Below, piece by piece: positions 1 through 9,625 of a DNA stretch of 64,000 nucleotides. The position numbers and the translations under genes are program-made. Position 1 is the first letter of the stretch. Every line of letters starts with the position of its first letter. This DNA comes from Candidatus Neomarinimicrobium atlanticum (GTDB taxonomy: Bacteria > Fidelibacterota > Marinisomatia > Marinisomatales > Marinisomataceae), in assembly GCA_000402815.1 (NCBI GenBank), contig AQSA01000008.1:6367-70366 (forward strand), written 5' to 3'. The notes under the pieces were generated by a model. The model saw only the letters and a list, made by a program, of their open reading frames with translations. It did no database searches and had not been told where the DNA came from.

Positions 1-1
1 A

Positions 2-1087
2 TTAAACTGGAGCATTGAAAATCATGATATACAAGCTGGTTTACGTATTCACGCAGATGAAATGGATCGTTTTCAATGGGAAGATAGATACCAAATGGTT
101 GGTGGTAAGTTAAATATGACTACAGCAGCAACTCCTGGTACCGATTCAAATAGAATCGATTCTGCTGAAGCAACTTCACTTTATGTTGAAGATAGAATGA
201 CTTCAGGCAATTTCATTGTAACTGGTGGATTAAGATATGAAGAAATCACTGTTAAAAGAGAAGACTGGGGTAAAACAGACCCAACTCGTGCAGGAGATGC
301 ATCAATTAAAGAAGATACATTTGATGTGATTGTTCCTGGTGTATCAGTAGAATATGCACTTGAAGATGGAACTACGCTTGGATATGGCATTCATAAAGGA
401 TTTGCTCCTCACGGACCAGGTGGTACTAAGGTAGTTGATGGTGTTACTCAAGAAGTAAAATCAGAAGAAAGTTGGAATCATGAATGGACTGTAAGATCTT
501 ACGAAGGTCTGAATGGGTTAGAGTTAACATTCTTCATGAACAAGTATGATAATCTTCTTGGTGCAGATACTGCAGCAACAGGTGGTACTGGTTCAAACGA
601 ACTCTATAATGGCGGTGCTGTGGATGTATCTGGATTAGAATTATATTTAAGACGTATGCTAATGGATAATGGATCTATTCAATTACCAATTGAAATTGCA
701 TACACAAAAACTAATACTGAGTTTAGAGAATCATTTGATGGTTTTTGGGGTGATGTATCTCGAGGGGATGAACTTCCTTACATACCAGAAACAATGGTAT
801 CTGTAAACTTAGGTGTTAACATGGATAAAACCTCTGTTAACATTGGCCTGAAACACAATTCAGCAGCAAGAACAACAGCAGGGTCTGGTCGTTTAGATGA
901 CGCAAATTCTACTGATGCTCTTACTCTAATTGATTTAGGCGTAAAGCATTCACTTCAAAATAATATTACTTTATCTATGGGTATTAAAAATCTATTAGAT
1001 AAAGATGCTGTTGTAGCACGAAGACCGTATGGTGCTCGTCCTACAATGCCAAGATCTATTTCTGTTGGAGTGAACTATAATTTTTAA
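2..1087 (+). CDS. TonB-dependent outer-membrane receptor, C-terminal part (5' end outside window)
   Basis: The reading frame is open from base 2, with about 20 codons before the first visible ATG at base 62, so the gene begins upstream of the window. What remains is a run of alternating amphipathic strands typical of a TonB-dependent receptor barrel. It ends in the usual C-terminal pattern: a NLLDKDA segment, then RRPYGARPTMPRSISVGVNY and a terminal Phe, which is the recognition residue for outer-membrane barrel insertion. The family imports iron complexes, vitamins or glycans across the outer membrane using TonB energy. The substrate cannot be read from this part. The plug domain and TonB box are not in the window. 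A strong hairpin terminator follows. The family call is firm for the C-terminal barrel. Confidence 0.85.
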   Translation, partial: LNWSIENHDIQAGLRIHADEMDRFQWEDRYQMVGGKLNMTTAATPGTDSNRIDSAEATSLYVEDRMTSGNFIVTGGLRYEEITVKREDWGKTDPTRAGDASIKEDTFDVIVPGVSVEYALEDGTTLGYGIHKGFAPHGPGGTKVVDGVTQEVKSEESWNHEWTVRSYEGLNGLELTFFMNKYDNLLGADTAATGGTGSNELYNGGAVDVSGLELYLRRMLMDNGSIQLPIEIAYTKTNTEFRESFDGFWGDVSRGDELPYIPETMVSVNLGVNMDKTSVNIGLKHNSAARTTAGSGRLDDANSTDALTLIDLGVKHSLQNNITLSMGIKNLLDKDAVVARRPYGARPTMPRSISVGVNYNF

Positions 1088-1135
1088 GGTTGTCTTCTAC
1101 TTAGTTGCTTTCAATTATACCTTAAAATAGAGGAA

Positions 1136-1177
1136 ATAACGCTCGACGAAACCTTCCTGTCGGGCGTTATTTATTTT
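1136..1177 (+). terminator. Rho-independent terminator after the TonB receptor
   Basis: A 12-bp stem (ATAACGCTCGAC with GTCGGGCGTTAT, one G-T pair) and an 11-base loop are followed by TTATTTT. It lies about 50 bp after the receptor stop codon. Nothing else stands out in the gap to base 1258. Confidence 0.85.
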
Positions 1178-1257
1178 ATGTAATAAAATAATAATTCTAA
1201 TGTTATGCTAACATTCAATTACTAAATTAATAAAAATAAAAAAATAATGAGGTTAAC

Positions 1258-2007
1258 ATGAAAAAAATAATATTAATGACCATTTTTTGCTCTTTAGCTT
1301 TTGGACAGGCATACCATATGCAAACTGTTCTTGGTATCAAAGATGGCATAAAAGCAGCAGATTTTGAGAAAGCAATGATTCATCATAACAAAGCACATAC
1401 AGGTCAAGGCGCTGTAAATACATTTTCGATCGTAAATGGACCTAATGCAGGTAAGTATGTAAGAGTTGCAGCTGCACAATGGCCCACACCTTTAGATATG
1501 GTAGATAGTGTTTATGATGCGCTGAGTAATCATGCGCCAGTAGCTTATGATAAATGGAATAATAGTATGATTGAGCAAGTTGGAGGTATGGAATTTTGGA
1601 CATTAAGACCTGATCTTAGTAGAAATATTCCAACGGTAGAAGGTGCTGATATAAATGGCGAACAACCAAACTTTATTACTATATATTATTATGGTGTTCA
1701 GCAGGGTGGTAATGCAAATACGGAAGCTGTTTTTTCAAGATTTAATGAAATAGCAATACAATCAGATAGTGCTCGCCCATGGGTTGCAATGACAAAAACT
1801 TTAGGTGGAAATGTCTCAGTATATTCATACTCAACACCACATATGACAATGTCTGAAGTTTTAGCTCCTGCGCAAGCAGAGTTTGCTACTGTTTTAGCTC
1901 AAATGTATTCTGAGGATTCAGATTTAGATACTAAGGTAAGAAACGGATGGTCATGGATTTGGAGTGAAACTTGGAGATTTAGACCAGAGCTAAGTACAAC
2001 AAATTAA
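1258..2007 (+). CDS. Secreted protein of unknown function (249 aa)
   Basis: The ATG has a GAGGTT ribosome-binding site upstream. The first 16 or so residues (MKKIILMTIFCSLAFG, then QAYHM) form a classical signal peptide, so the product is probably periplasmic. The mature part has two similar-sized halves with Trp-rich segments (AAAQWPTPLDMVD near residue 75, WSWIWSETWRFRP near the C-terminus). It has no cysteines that suggest metal or disulfide chemistry. I do not recognise the family. The strand/helix pattern could fit a dimeric alpha/beta-barrel fold, but this is only an impression. The gene stands alone between two terminators, which suggests its own promoter. Confidence 0.75.
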   Translation: MKKIILMTIFCSLAFGQAYHMQTVLGIKDGIKAADFEKAMIHHNKAHTGQGAVNTFSIVNGPNAGKYVRVAAAQWPTPLDMVDSVYDALSNHAPVAYDKWNNSMIEQVGGMEFWTLRPDLSRNIPTVEGADINGEQPNFITIYYYGVQQGGNANTEAVFSRFNEIAIQSDSARPWVAMTKTLGGNVSVYSYSTPHMTMSEVLAPAQAEFATVLAQMYSEDSDLDTKVRNGWSWIWSETWRFRPELSTTN

Positions 2008-2034
2008 TCAATTTTTAAAAAGTACTTAAAAATC

Positions 2035-2069
2035 AAGAGCCTATTAATGATTGTTAATAGGCTCTTTTT
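2035..2069 (+). terminator. Terminator hairpin between the secreted protein and trhO
   Basis: A perfect 13-bp stem (AAGAGCCTATTAA with TTAATAGGCTCTT) closes a 6-base loop and is followed by a short T run. It lies 28 bp after the preceding stop and only 17 bp before trhO. Confidence 0.85.
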
Positions 2070-2085
2070 CTATTAACATTAATGT

Positions 2086-3123
2086 ATGTTCAATAAAAAG
2101 TCAAAATTTGAATTAAAAAAAGATTTAGAGCAGGAAGCGTTTCAACGTATTACATGCTCTTTTTATAGATATATCAATATTAAAAACCCTAAAATTTTTC
2201 GCAATCATCTATATGAGAAATTTTCAAACTTAAATATTTTAGGCAGGGTTTATGTTGCCGATGAAGGCATTAATGCTCAGATAAGCGTCCCTGAGGATAA
2301 ATGGAGCATGTTTGAAGACTATATTAACTCAGAAATACTGTTGAATAGCATAACACTAAAAAAAGCAGTTCAAGAGGGAAGTTCTTTTATAAAGCTAAAA
2401 ATTTTAGTAAAAAATGAAATCGTAGCTTATGGAGTAGACAAAGATTGTTACAATATGAATCATGTTGGCCAACATTTGTCAGCTAAAGAATTTAATGAAT
2501 CAATCAACGAAGAAGGTTCTGTCGTAGTAGATATGCGTAATTATTATGAAAGTGAAGTTGGAAGATTTAAAAATGCGATTACACCAGATATTCATCGATC
2601 TCAAGAATTATTACCAGAAGTAGCAGAGTTAATATCGGATAGTAAAGATAAAAAAGTTCATTTGTATTGTACGGGCGGAATTCGCTGTGAAAAAGCAAGC
2701 GCCTATTTGATAAAAAAAGGATTCAAAGACGTCTATCAGTTAGATGGTGGAATTATCCAATATGCTCATGATGTTAAAAAAGAAAATATTCCATCAGAAT
2801 TTATCGGAAAGAATTTTGTTTTTGATGACAGGTTAGGTGAAAAAATTACTGATGATATCATTGGAAAATGTCATCAATGCCAAAAATCATGTGATCAACA
2901 TGCTAACTGTAACAATGATGCTTGTCATATTTTATTTATTCAGTGTGAAAATTGCGCAACAAAGTACGATAGGTGTTGCTCAGTCAACTGCAGGGACTTT
3001 AATGCGCTAGATAATGAAGAACAAAGAAAACTAAGAAAAGATATAGATAAAAAAGTTTCTAGTGCTAAATTATCCACGAAATTTAGACCAAAACTATATA
3101 AACTATTTAATTATTGGAAATAA
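2086..3123 (+). CDS. trhO: tRNA uridine 5-oxyacetic-acid pathway hydroxylase TrhO (YceA family, rhodanese domain)
   Basis: The protein is 345 aa, the usual length of the YceA/TrhO family, which makes 5-hydroxyuridine at tRNA position 34 in an oxygen-dependent way. The N-terminal acylphosphatase-like region contains the family block GRVYVADEGINAQISVP (residues 53-69). The rhodanese domain has its catalytic loop YCTGGIRCEK with the active Cys at about residue 195 and a second Cys at 201. A Cys-rich zinc-like tail (CHQCQKSC...CENC...CCSVNC) lies at about residues 272-307. The start lies just after a terminator and has no clear ribosome-binding site. The downstream TPR gene starts 4 bp after the stop, so the two are probably co-transcribed. 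Confidence 0.9.
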   Translation: MFNKKSKFELKKDLEQEAFQRITCSFYRYINIKNPKIFRNHLYEKFSNLNILGRVYVADEGINAQISVPEDKWSMFEDYINSEILLNSITLKKAVQEGSSFIKLKILVKNEIVAYGVDKDCYNMNHVGQHLSAKEFNESINEEGSVVVDMRNYYESEVGRFKNAITPDIHRSQELLPEVAELISDSKDKKVHLYCTGGIRCEKASAYLIKKGFKDVYQLDGGIIQYAHDVKKENIPSEFIGKNFVFDDRLGEKITDDIIGKCHQCQKSCDQHANCNNDACHILFIQCENCATKYDRCCSVNCRDFNALDNEEQRKLRKDIDKKVSSAKLSTKFRPKLYKLFNYWK

Positions 3124-3127
3124 ACAT

Positions 3128-3781
3128 ATGTCACTAGCAAACAAAGTAAAAGAAATGATAAGCAACCCAATTTCGGTGAGCTATAAAGAAAAAAAAGAAT
3201 ATAGTAAATTGGATATGATTGTATTGAATCCTGTTTTTCTTTTTCTACTGGTTGCTTCTGTAACATGGTCTGCATGGGACGTTTCAAGACCTCAAACTTC
3301 TTCACCGGCAGATACTGCACTAAGCAATGCAATGATTTATTTTGAAAGAGGAGACTTTGATAATGCTGTTTTACAATTAGAGTCAGTAGTAGAAGACTAT
3401 GAAAGAACATCAGCAGCAACTCATGCAAAATTTTATCTAGGTAGAACTGCTTTTATAAATGGTAATAATGATAAAGCAATGATGTTATTATCTGAATCTG
3501 CTTCTAAACTAGAATATTCTACATTAAAAACTGAAGCATATATTATGTTGGGACAGCTTGATTCTGATACAAAAAAGGCTATGAGATTTTTTGATAATGC
3601 AGCAAAAAACGCGTTATCTGAAAACGAGAAAACATATATTTCAATATTGAAAGCAAAGCGCTTAGTAGCAGATAACAATAAGGTTAAAGCTTTAGAAATT
3701 TTAAATAGTTTAGATACAGAAAATAGTCAATATATTGAGCTATTTGAGGAAGTGTACGGAACAGCGCTAACTTTAAACTAA
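3128..3781 (+). CDS. Membrane-anchored TPR protein (217 aa)
   Basis: I start this at the ATG at 3128, just past the trhO stop. An earlier in-frame ATG at 3062 would lie entirely inside trhO. Residues about 31-48 (MIVLNPVFLFLLVASVTW) form one membrane segment. The rest is tetratricopeptide-like: ALSNAMIYFERGDFDNAVLQLESVVEDY, then AKFYLGRTAFINGNNDKAMMLL and further degenerate helical pairs. The layout resembles YfgM-type periplasmic scaffold proteins, which act in envelope protein quality control, but the exact role is unknown. It occupies the place just upstream of nusA where many bacteria carry rimP, and it shows no resemblance to RimP. Confidence 0.8.
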   Translation: MSLANKVKEMISNPISVSYKEKKEYSKLDMIVLNPVFLFLLVASVTWSAWDVSRPQTSSPADTALSNAMIYFERGDFDNAVLQLESVVEDYERTSAATHAKFYLGRTAFINGNNDKAMMLLSESASKLEYSTLKTEAYIMLGQLDSDTKKAMRFFDNAAKNALSENEKTYISILKAKRLVADNNKVKALEILNSLDTENSQYIELFEEVYGTALTLN

Positions 3782-3828
3782 GTTTCTTGTTTAAACGGTT
3801 TTTAATAAATATATTTACGCAGTATTTG

Positions 3829-3850
3829 AATGGGCCACGGCCCATTTTTG
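3829..3850 (+). terminator. Terminator upstream of nusA
   Basis: AATGGGCC and GGCCCATT form a compact GC-rich hairpin with a very short loop, followed by TTTTTG. It separates the trhO/TPR unit from the nusA operon. A TATAAT-like box lies just downstream, near 3868. Confidence 0.75.
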
Positions 3851-3886
3851 TTATAATAAAAAAACTATAATATTTGAAAGGTTACT

Positions 3887-5344
3887 ATGGTAAACAGAGA
3901 TTTAATTGAAATTTTTATTGAATTAGCGAGAGAAAAAAATATTGAGCGTTCTGAATTAGGAACAATTATTGAACAGCTTTTTTTATTTATTATTGATAAA
4001 GAAAAAGGCGAATCTGACAATTGTAGTGTAATTGTAAATCTAGATAAAGGTGAAATTGAAATTTATGTAGAAAAAACTATTGTGGAAGAAGTAGATGATG
4101 ACCACTTCGATATCACTCTTGAAAGAGCTCTAGAGCTTGAACCAGAGCTTGTAGATTTAAAACTAGGAGATACTTTTGTAGAAGTCGTTGATCCAGCAAA
4201 CTTTGGAAGAAGATTGGTTGCTAATGCTAGACAGTTCTTAAATAAAAGAACGCGTGAAGTTCAACAGCAGTATATATACGAAGACTATGTCCAAAGAATA
4301 GGTGAAGTGATTATTGGTACTGTTCATCAAGTACATAGAGAAAATACCTTTGTAAATATTGAACAAACTGAACTTAGAATGCCTCGAAATGAGCAAATTT
4401 TTTCAGAGAGATTTAGAAGAGGAGATACGATTAGAGCGCTTGTAAAAGCAGTTGAGGTTACTCCAAAAGGTCCAGACATTTTAATATCAAGAAGTGATGA
4501 CTTATTTCTATACAAATTATTTGAAATGGAAGTTCCTGAAATTGAAGATGGTATTATTGAGATTAAAGGAATTGCTAGAAAGCCTGGAGAAAGAAGTAAG
4601 ATTATTGTTCATTCTATTGACAAGAGAATTGATGCGGTTGGTGCCTGTGTAGGTATGAGAGGAAGTCGTATTCAATCTGTTGTTAGAGAATTAAACAATG
4701 AGAAAATAGATATTGTGAATTATACAGAAAAATCTGAAGTATTTATTACTAGAGCTTTATCACCAGCTAAACCTATTGATTTATATATAGACGATGATAG
4801 GAACTATTGTGTTGCAATTTTTGATGAAGGTGGTTTAGAAAATGCTGTTGGAAGAAGTGGTGTAAATATTAATTTAGCTTCTAAGTTAACAGGCTTTACA
4901 ATCGACGCATACACTAAAGAAGAATATGACGAAGTCCTAGTAAATCAGAAAACCAATCTTGACACTTTTAAAGGTATTAAAAAAGGTGTATTGAAGAAAT
5001 TAGCTGGCGCTGATATTAATAGTGTCGCAGACTATTTAGGAACAAAAAAGTTTGTTCTTGTCGATGAGCTAGATCTTACTGGAGATGAAATTAACTCCAT
5101 AAGTGCTGTTGTAAATACTTTTATTAGTAGAAATGATGAACCAGAAGAAGTCGAGATAGAAGAAGCTCCTGCTGAACAGCAAGTTGAAGAAGTTGTAGCC
5201 GAAGAAGTTGCTACTGAAGAACAAGTTGAAGAAACTGCCATTGAAGAAGAAGTTGCAGTAGAAGAAATTCCTACTGAAGAACAAGTTGAAGAAGTTGTAG
5301 CTGAAGAAGCTCCTACTGAAGAACAAGCTGAAGAGGAAAAATAA
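3887..5344 (+). CDS. nusA: Transcription termination/antitermination factor NusA
   Basis: First gene of the nusA-infB-rbfA-truB-ribF-rpsO-pnp operon; it has a GAAAGG ribosome-binding site. Domains in order: RNA-polymerase-binding N-terminal domain (1 to about 125), S1 domain (about 138-202, starting IGEVIIGTVHQV), then two KH domains, with the KH signature GACVGMRGSRIQSVV at 252-266 and GVNINLASKLTGF near 325-337. A short helix-hairpin-helix-like segment (LKKLAGADINSVADYLG) follows. The protein lacks the two acidic repeats of gammaproteobacterial NusA. It ends instead in a 60-residue tail of Glu/Val/Ala repeats (about 425-485). NusA modulates pausing, termination and antitermination. Confidence 0.96.
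   Translation: MVNRDLIEIFIELAREKNIERSELGTIIEQLFLFIIDKEKGESDNCSVIVNLDKGEIEIYVEKTIVEEVDDDHFDITLERALELEPELVDLKLGDTFVEVVDPANFGRRLVANARQFLNKRTREVQQQYIYEDYVQRIGEVIIGTVHQVHRENTFVNIEQTELRMPRNEQIFSERFRRGDTIRALVKAVEVTPKGPDILISRSDDLFLYKLFEMEVPEIEDGIIEIKGIARKPGERSKIIVHSIDKRIDAVGACVGMRGSRIQSVVRELNNEKIDIVNYTEKSEVFITRALSPAKPIDLYIDDDRNYCVAIFDEGGLENAVGRSGVNINLASKLTGFTIDAYTKEEYDEVLVNQKTNLDTFKGIKKGVLKKLAGADINSVADYLGTKKFVLVDELDLTGDEINSISAVVNTFISRNDEPEEVEIEEAPAEQQVEEVVAEEVATEEQVEETAIEEEVAVEEIPTEEQVEEVVAEEAPTEEQAEEEK
5150..5343 (+). repeat. Glu-rich repeat region encoding the NusA tail
   Basis: The DNA contains a 23-bp sequence beginning CTACTGAAGAACAAGTTG at 5211 and again exactly 60 bp later at 5271. A variant lies near 5312 and further related GAAGAAGTTG units occur between them. 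It encodes EEVVAEE / TEEQVEE motifs. Such internal repeats can expand or contract by slippage. Confidence 0.85.
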
Positions 5345-5347
5345 TAC

Positions 5348-7693
5348 ATGACTGATTCTATTAGAATTTTTCAGCTTGCAAAAGAGCTGAACATATCTCA
5401 TAATGATATTGTTGATTTTCTAAAATCAAAAGGAATATCTGTTACAAGTCACATGTCACCAATTGACGGCAAAACTCAGCAAGTTGTATATACTGAGTTT
5501 GCAAAAGATAGACAGTCTGCGGAAAGAGATAGGAAAGAGCAGGTTAGAAAAGAAATACATGACTCTAAGGTAGTTATGGAGACAAAATCTGTTAAAAAAT
5601 TCAAAATCATGTCAGTTCAAGATCAAAGAGAACAAGACAAAGTAAAAAAAGCCAGAATCAAAGAACAGCAAGAAGAAGTAAAGACATCAGATACAAAACC
5701 AGAACAGGTTTCTGAAGTTAAAAAACCTAAGAAAAAATTAAGAAAAATTACATTAAGAGAACCTTCTTCATCTCTAGATAAAAAAGAGATAAAGAAAGAT
5801 AAGGAAGCAATTAAAAAAGATACTTCTGCTGTAAAAAGATTAAAAAAGACTTTAGCATCAATGGATTCAAGTCCAAAAAAGAAATCTTATAAAAAAGCTA
5901 AGAAAGATTCTGAAGGAGATTTAAACGATAGTCCTAGATCAATAGAGTTGGCAGAATATGCTAGTATTGATGAGATAGCAAAAGTTTTAGATGTAAGTAC
6001 CAGTGAAGTCATTGGAAAATGCTTACAGATAGGAGTTTTAGCTACGGTAAATCAACGATTAGAATGGGATATAATTGAGTTAATTGCTGGCGAATATGAT
6101 GTAGAGTTAAGTAAGTATGAAGAAGTAGTAGATGATTTGTTTGTTATGGCTCATACAGAAAAGGAATTAGCAGATGCAACCAGTCGTGCACCCGTTGTAA
6201 CAATCATGGGCCATGTTGATCATGGTAAAACATCTATATTAGATTATATAAGAGAAACAAAAGTAGCAGCAGGTGAATCTGGTGGTATAACTCAGAGAGT
6301 TGGAGCGTATCAAGTTGATCATAATGGTAATAAAATTACATTCTTAGATACTCCTGGACACGAAGCTTTTACAGCAATGAGAGCAAGGGGAGCACAATCT
6401 ACTGACATTGTAATTCTTGTTGTTGCTGCAGATGACAGTGTTATGCCTCAAACTTTAGAAGCTATTAACCATTCTAAGGCAGCAGAAGTACCAATTGTTG
6501 TTGCTATAAATAAAATTGATAAGCCTGGATCTGATCCAGACACTGTTAAAAGAGAATTGTCTGAAAAAGACGTATTAGTTGAAGATTGGGGCGGTAAAAT
6601 TCAATCCGTACACACTTCTGCTATTACAGGTGAAGGTATTGATGCATTGATGGAAGCAATTCTATTAGAGGCTGAAGTGTTAGATCTGAAAGCAAATGCT
6701 AAGATTGAATGTAAGGGAACAGTAATTGATTCTAAATTAGATAAAGGTTTAGGTGCTATAGCAACTGTTTTAATTCAAAAAGGTACTTTAAGAATAGGAA
6801 CCCCATTTATTTGTAATAATTATCCAGGAAAAGTTCGTGCAATCATGAATGAAAGAGGTGAACGTATTAAAACAGCCGAACCTTCAGATGCAGTGCAAAT
6901 CCTTGGATTTGATCAAGTTCCTCAATCTGGAGATATTTTTGCAGAAGTAAGCAATGAATCAGATCTGAAAAAGATTGCAAACGAAAGACAAAGAATTAAA
7001 AGAGAGATTGACTTACAAATGGTTCAAAAAACCTCGTTAGATAGTATATCTGCTCAGATTAAAGAAGGTGATGTTAATAATTTGAATATTATTATAAAGG
7101 CAGATTCTGATGGGTCTATTGAAGCTCTAATACAGAGTTTAGAAAAGATCAACAATGAAGAAGTTGGAGTTGATATTGTACATAGAGGAGTCGGTAATGT
7201 AAGTGACTCCGATGTATTATTAGCTCAAGCATCTAAAGCTGTTGTAATAGGTTTTGGTGTTCAAATACCGTCTAATACAAGATTATTAGCTAATCAAAGT
7301 AATGTTGAAATTAGAGCATATAATATCATTTATCAGGTTGTTGAAGATGTAAAATTAGCTGTTGAAGGTCTATTAAGACCAGATCTGGTAGAAGAGGTGC
7401 TTGGAGAAGCTGTTGTTAAGGAATCATTCAAGATTCCAAAAATTGGTTTTATTGCTGGTTCGCAAGTTGAAAGTGGAAAAATCACTAGAGACTGTTTCGT
7501 TAGGCTTATAAGAGAAGACGAAGAATTAATATCAAAAGGAAAGCTAGTATCATTGAAGCGTTTTAAAGATGATGTCAATAGCGTTGATTCTGGTTTGGAG
7601 TGTGGAATTGCTGTTGAAGGTGTTAAGAAATACTTTCCTGGAGATAGAATTGTAGCATATAAAATAAATGAGATTAAAAGAAAACTATCATAA
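5348..7693 (+). CDS. infB: Translation initiation factor IF-2
   Basis: Starts 3 bp after the nusA stop. The 781-aa protein opens with an IF2 N-terminal module ([21 protein letters not shown]). A Lys/Glu-rich linker (about 60-200) and a second IF2_N-like segment (about 200-255) follow. The GTPase domain has G1 GHVDHGKT at about 288-295, G3 DTPGHEAF and G4 NKID, and is followed by the beta-barrel and C-terminal domains that bind formyl-Met-tRNA. All nucleotide-binding motifs are intact. IF-2 delivers the initiator tRNA to the ribosome. Confidence 0.97.
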   Translation: MTDSIRIFQLAKELNISHNDIVDFLKSKGISVTSHMSPIDGKTQQVVYTEFAKDRQSAERDRKEQVRKEIHDSKVVMETKSVKKFKIMSVQDQREQDKVKKARIKEQQEEVKTSDTKPEQVSEVKKPKKKLRKITLREPSSSLDKKEIKKDKEAIKKDTSAVKRLKKTLASMDSSPKKKSYKKAKKDSEGDLNDSPRSIELAEYASIDEIAKVLDVSTSEVIGKCLQIGVLATVNQRLEWDIIELIAGEYDVELSKYEEVVDDLFVMAHTEKELADATSRAPVVTIMGHVDHGKTSILDYIRETKVAAGESGGITQRVGAYQVDHNGNKITFLDTPGHEAFTAMRARGAQSTDIVILVVAADDSVMPQTLEAINHSKAAEVPIVVAINKIDKPGSDPDTVKRELSEKDVLVEDWGGKIQSVHTSAITGEGIDALMEAILLEAEVLDLKANAKIECKGTVIDSKLDKGLGAIATVLIQKGTLRIGTPFICNNYPGKVRAIMNERGERIKTAEPSDAVQILGFDQVPQSGDIFAEVSNESDLKKIANERQRIKREIDLQMVQKTSLDSISAQIKEGDVNNLNIIIKADSDGSIEALIQSLEKINNEEVGVDIVHRGVGNVSDSDVLLAQASKAVVIGFGVQIPSNTRLLANQSNVEIRAYNIIYQVVEDVKLAVEGLLRPDLVEEVLGEAVVKESFKIPKIGFIAGSQVESGKITRDCFVRLIREDEELISKGKLVSLKRFKDDVNSVDSGLECGIAVEGVKKYFPGDRIVAYKINEIKRKLS

Positions 7694-7695
7694 AG

Positions 7696-8043
7696 TTGAA
7701 TACTAAACCATTTTCAAGATCAGAGCGCGTTGAACAACAAGTTTTAAAAACTATTAATCAAATTTTATCTAAAGATTTAGATTTGAGAAAATATGGTTTT
7801 TTAACTTTTTCAGACGTTAAAATGACTTCAGATTTAAAGCACGCAAATTTATTTTATAGTATTATAAATCCCACCAAGGACTTAAAGATTATCAATAAAG
7901 AATTAAATTTACTAGTTCCCACATTTAGGAAGTATTTATCAACATCTCTGAAATTAAGGTCAACACCTACATTAAGATTTATTTATGACGACTCTTTTGA
8001 GCAATTTCAGAAAATAAATGAATTAATGAAAAAAATTGACTAG
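7696..8043 (+). CDS. rbfA: Ribosome-binding factor A
   Basis: 115 aa, normal for RbfA, the 30S maturation factor that acts on the 16S rRNA 5' region. The family pattern is visible: SRSERVEQQVLKTINQIL at the start, then DLRKYGFLTFSDVKMTSDLKHANLFYSI and LKLRSTPTLRFIYDDS. The start codon is TTG, placed 3 bp after the infB stop, with no strong ribosome-binding site. Translation is probably coupled to infB. The position between infB and truB is the standard one. Confidence 0.93.
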   Translation: MNTKPFSRSERVEQQVLKTINQILSKDLDLRKYGFLTFSDVKMTSDLKHANLFYSIINPTKDLKIINKELNLLVPTFRKYLSTSLKLRSTPTLRFIYDDSFEQFQKINELMKKID

Positions 8044-8045
8044 TT

Positions 8046-8687
8046 ATGATATATAATATTTATAAGCCTAAAGATTTTTCTTCTTTTAGCATTGTGAAGC
8101 AAGTTAAGAGAATTACTCGTGAAAAAGTAGGGCACTCTGGTACATTAGACCCATTCGCTGATGGTGTTCTAGTATTAGGTGTTGGAAAATCAACTAAAAA
8201 GCTGTCAGATATAATACAATACGACAAGACATATAAGGGTATAGTTAGATTAGGGGAAAAAACTGATACAAAAGATCTTACAGGTACAGTGATAGAAGAT
8301 AAAGAAGTTCCAAATTTTGATAGTATTAACTTTGAAAAAATATCTGAATCATTTTTAGGTGTTCAGATGCAGGAAACTCCAATGTATTCAGCAAGAAAAG
8401 TAAATGGTGTTAGGCTTTACAAGCTAGCTAGAAAAAATATTTCAGTAAAAAGAAACCCCAAACAGATAGAGATCAAGTATTTAAAATGTATTCTAATTGA
8501 TAGCAATACATTAGAAATACAAGTAGAGTGTTCATCTGGAACTTATATTAGAGTGTTAGCAGAAGATATAGCAAAAAAAATCGGTACAATTGGTCATTTA
8601 ATAAAATTAACTCGAACAACAGTAGGAACATTTTCATTGGATGATTCACTCACAGTAGAAAAATTTGAGGAACAATGGAAATTATAA
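8046..8687 (+). CDS. truB: tRNA pseudouridine-55 synthase
   Basis: 213 aa, with the catalytic block KVGHSGTLDPFADGVLVLGVG (about 28-48). Asp35 in GTLDP is the nucleophile position of the family. TruB isomerises U55 in the T loop of tRNAs. The protein is at the short end of the family and seems to lack a developed C-terminal PUA domain. Its ATG begins 3 bp after rbfA and its 3' end overlaps ribF by 13 bp, consistent with translational coupling. Confidence 0.95.
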   Translation: MIYNIYKPKDFSSFSIVKQVKRITREKVGHSGTLDPFADGVLVLGVGKSTKKLSDIIQYDKTYKGIVRLGEKTDTKDLTGTVIEDKEVPNFDSINFEKISESFLGVQMQETPMYSARKVNGVRLYKLARKNISVKRNPKQIEIKYLKCILIDSNTLEIQVECSSGTYIRVLAEDIAKKIGTIGHLIKLTRTTVGTFSLDDSLTVEKFEEQWKL

Positions 8688-9625
8688 GATCAATTGATGA
8701 TATGAAGACATTGGACTCTTCTGTAGTAACTGTAGGTAATTATGATGGTATTCATCTAGGCCATCAAGACGTATTGAAGCACATTATATCAGTAGGTAAA
8801 AATGAGAATATTCCTTCTTGTTTGATAACATTTGATCCAAACCCAGCATATATTTTGTCGAAAAGTAGTAAGCCAATGAATTTACAAGATATCGATTCAA
8901 AGCTTGCAGTGCTTGAAGAGATGGGTCTTGATAAAGTTTTAGTTATTCCTTTTACTTTAAATTTTTCCCGAATGTCTGCAGAAGATTTTTCAGACAATGT
9001 AATTAAGAAGTTGTTTAACCCTAAGTTGATTTCTGTTGGAGAGAATCATTACTTTGGTTTTAATAAAAAGGGAGATTTAGCATTTTTAACTGATTTTTGC
9101 CACAAAAATGAAATTGAACTACACACTCCTGAAATAAGAATGTTAAATGGAAAACCAATTTCAAGTACACTAACTAGAGGATTGATTTATGATGGACTAT
9201 TAGATCAAGTTCCATCATTATTAGGAAAATTTTATGGCTTTAATGTAGTAACTGTGCATGGATCAAATAGGGGAAAATCCATGAATTATCCTACTGCAAA
9301 TTTTATTCCCCTAAGTAAATATCAGATGATTCCCGAAGGTGGAGTGTACCTTTCAAGAGTGTTTATAGACGGAGAATACTACTTTGGAATGACAAATATT
9401 GGATATAGACCAACATTTAATGAAAAAAAATTTGTTATGGAAGTTCACATTTTATCTGATAAATTCAGCGACTTATACGATGAAAGTTTTTATATCGAAT
9501 TTTTACACAAGATTCGAAATGAAAAAAAGTTTGAAAGTAGAGATTACTTAATCAAGCAGATTGAAGACGATAAGGAAGTATGTATTAAATTGATAGATTC
9601 TTTTAAGGAGAAATATGAAGTATAG
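8675..9625 (+). CDS. ribF: Bifunctional riboflavin kinase / FMN adenylyltransferase
   Basis: 316 aa, with two domains. The N-terminal FAD synthetase (nucleotidyltransferase) domain carries VTVGNYDGIHLGHQDVL at about 18-34, an HxGH-type adenylyl-transfer motif. The C-terminal riboflavin kinase domain carries HGSNRGKSMNYPTANF (about 194-209), the usual G-x-x-x-G-x-P-T-A-N flavokinase block. The enzyme makes FMN and then FAD. The gene overlaps truB by 13 bp and rpsO by 11 bp, so it is embedded in the translation operon as in many bacteria. Confidence 0.95.
   Translation: MEIIRSIDDMKTLDSSVVTVGNYDGIHLGHQDVLKHIISVGKNENIPSCLITFDPNPAYILSKSSKPMNLQDIDSKLAVLEEMGLDKVLVIPFTLNFSRMSAEDFSDNVIKKLFNPKLISVGENHYFGFNKKGDLAFLTDFCHKNEIELHTPEIRMLNGKPISSTLTRGLIYDGLLDQVPSLLGKFYGFNVVTVHGSNRGKSMNYPTANFIPLSKYQMIPEGGVYLSRVFIDGEYYFGMTNIGYRPTFNEKKFVMEVHILSDKFSDLYDESFYIEFLHKIRNEKKFESRDYLIKQIEDDKEVCIKLIDSFKEKYEV

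Noticed and set aside
5032..5401. Minus-strand Ser- or Phe-rich frames opposite the NusA tail
   Set aside because: They are shadows of the Glu-rich repeats of nusA read from the other strand.
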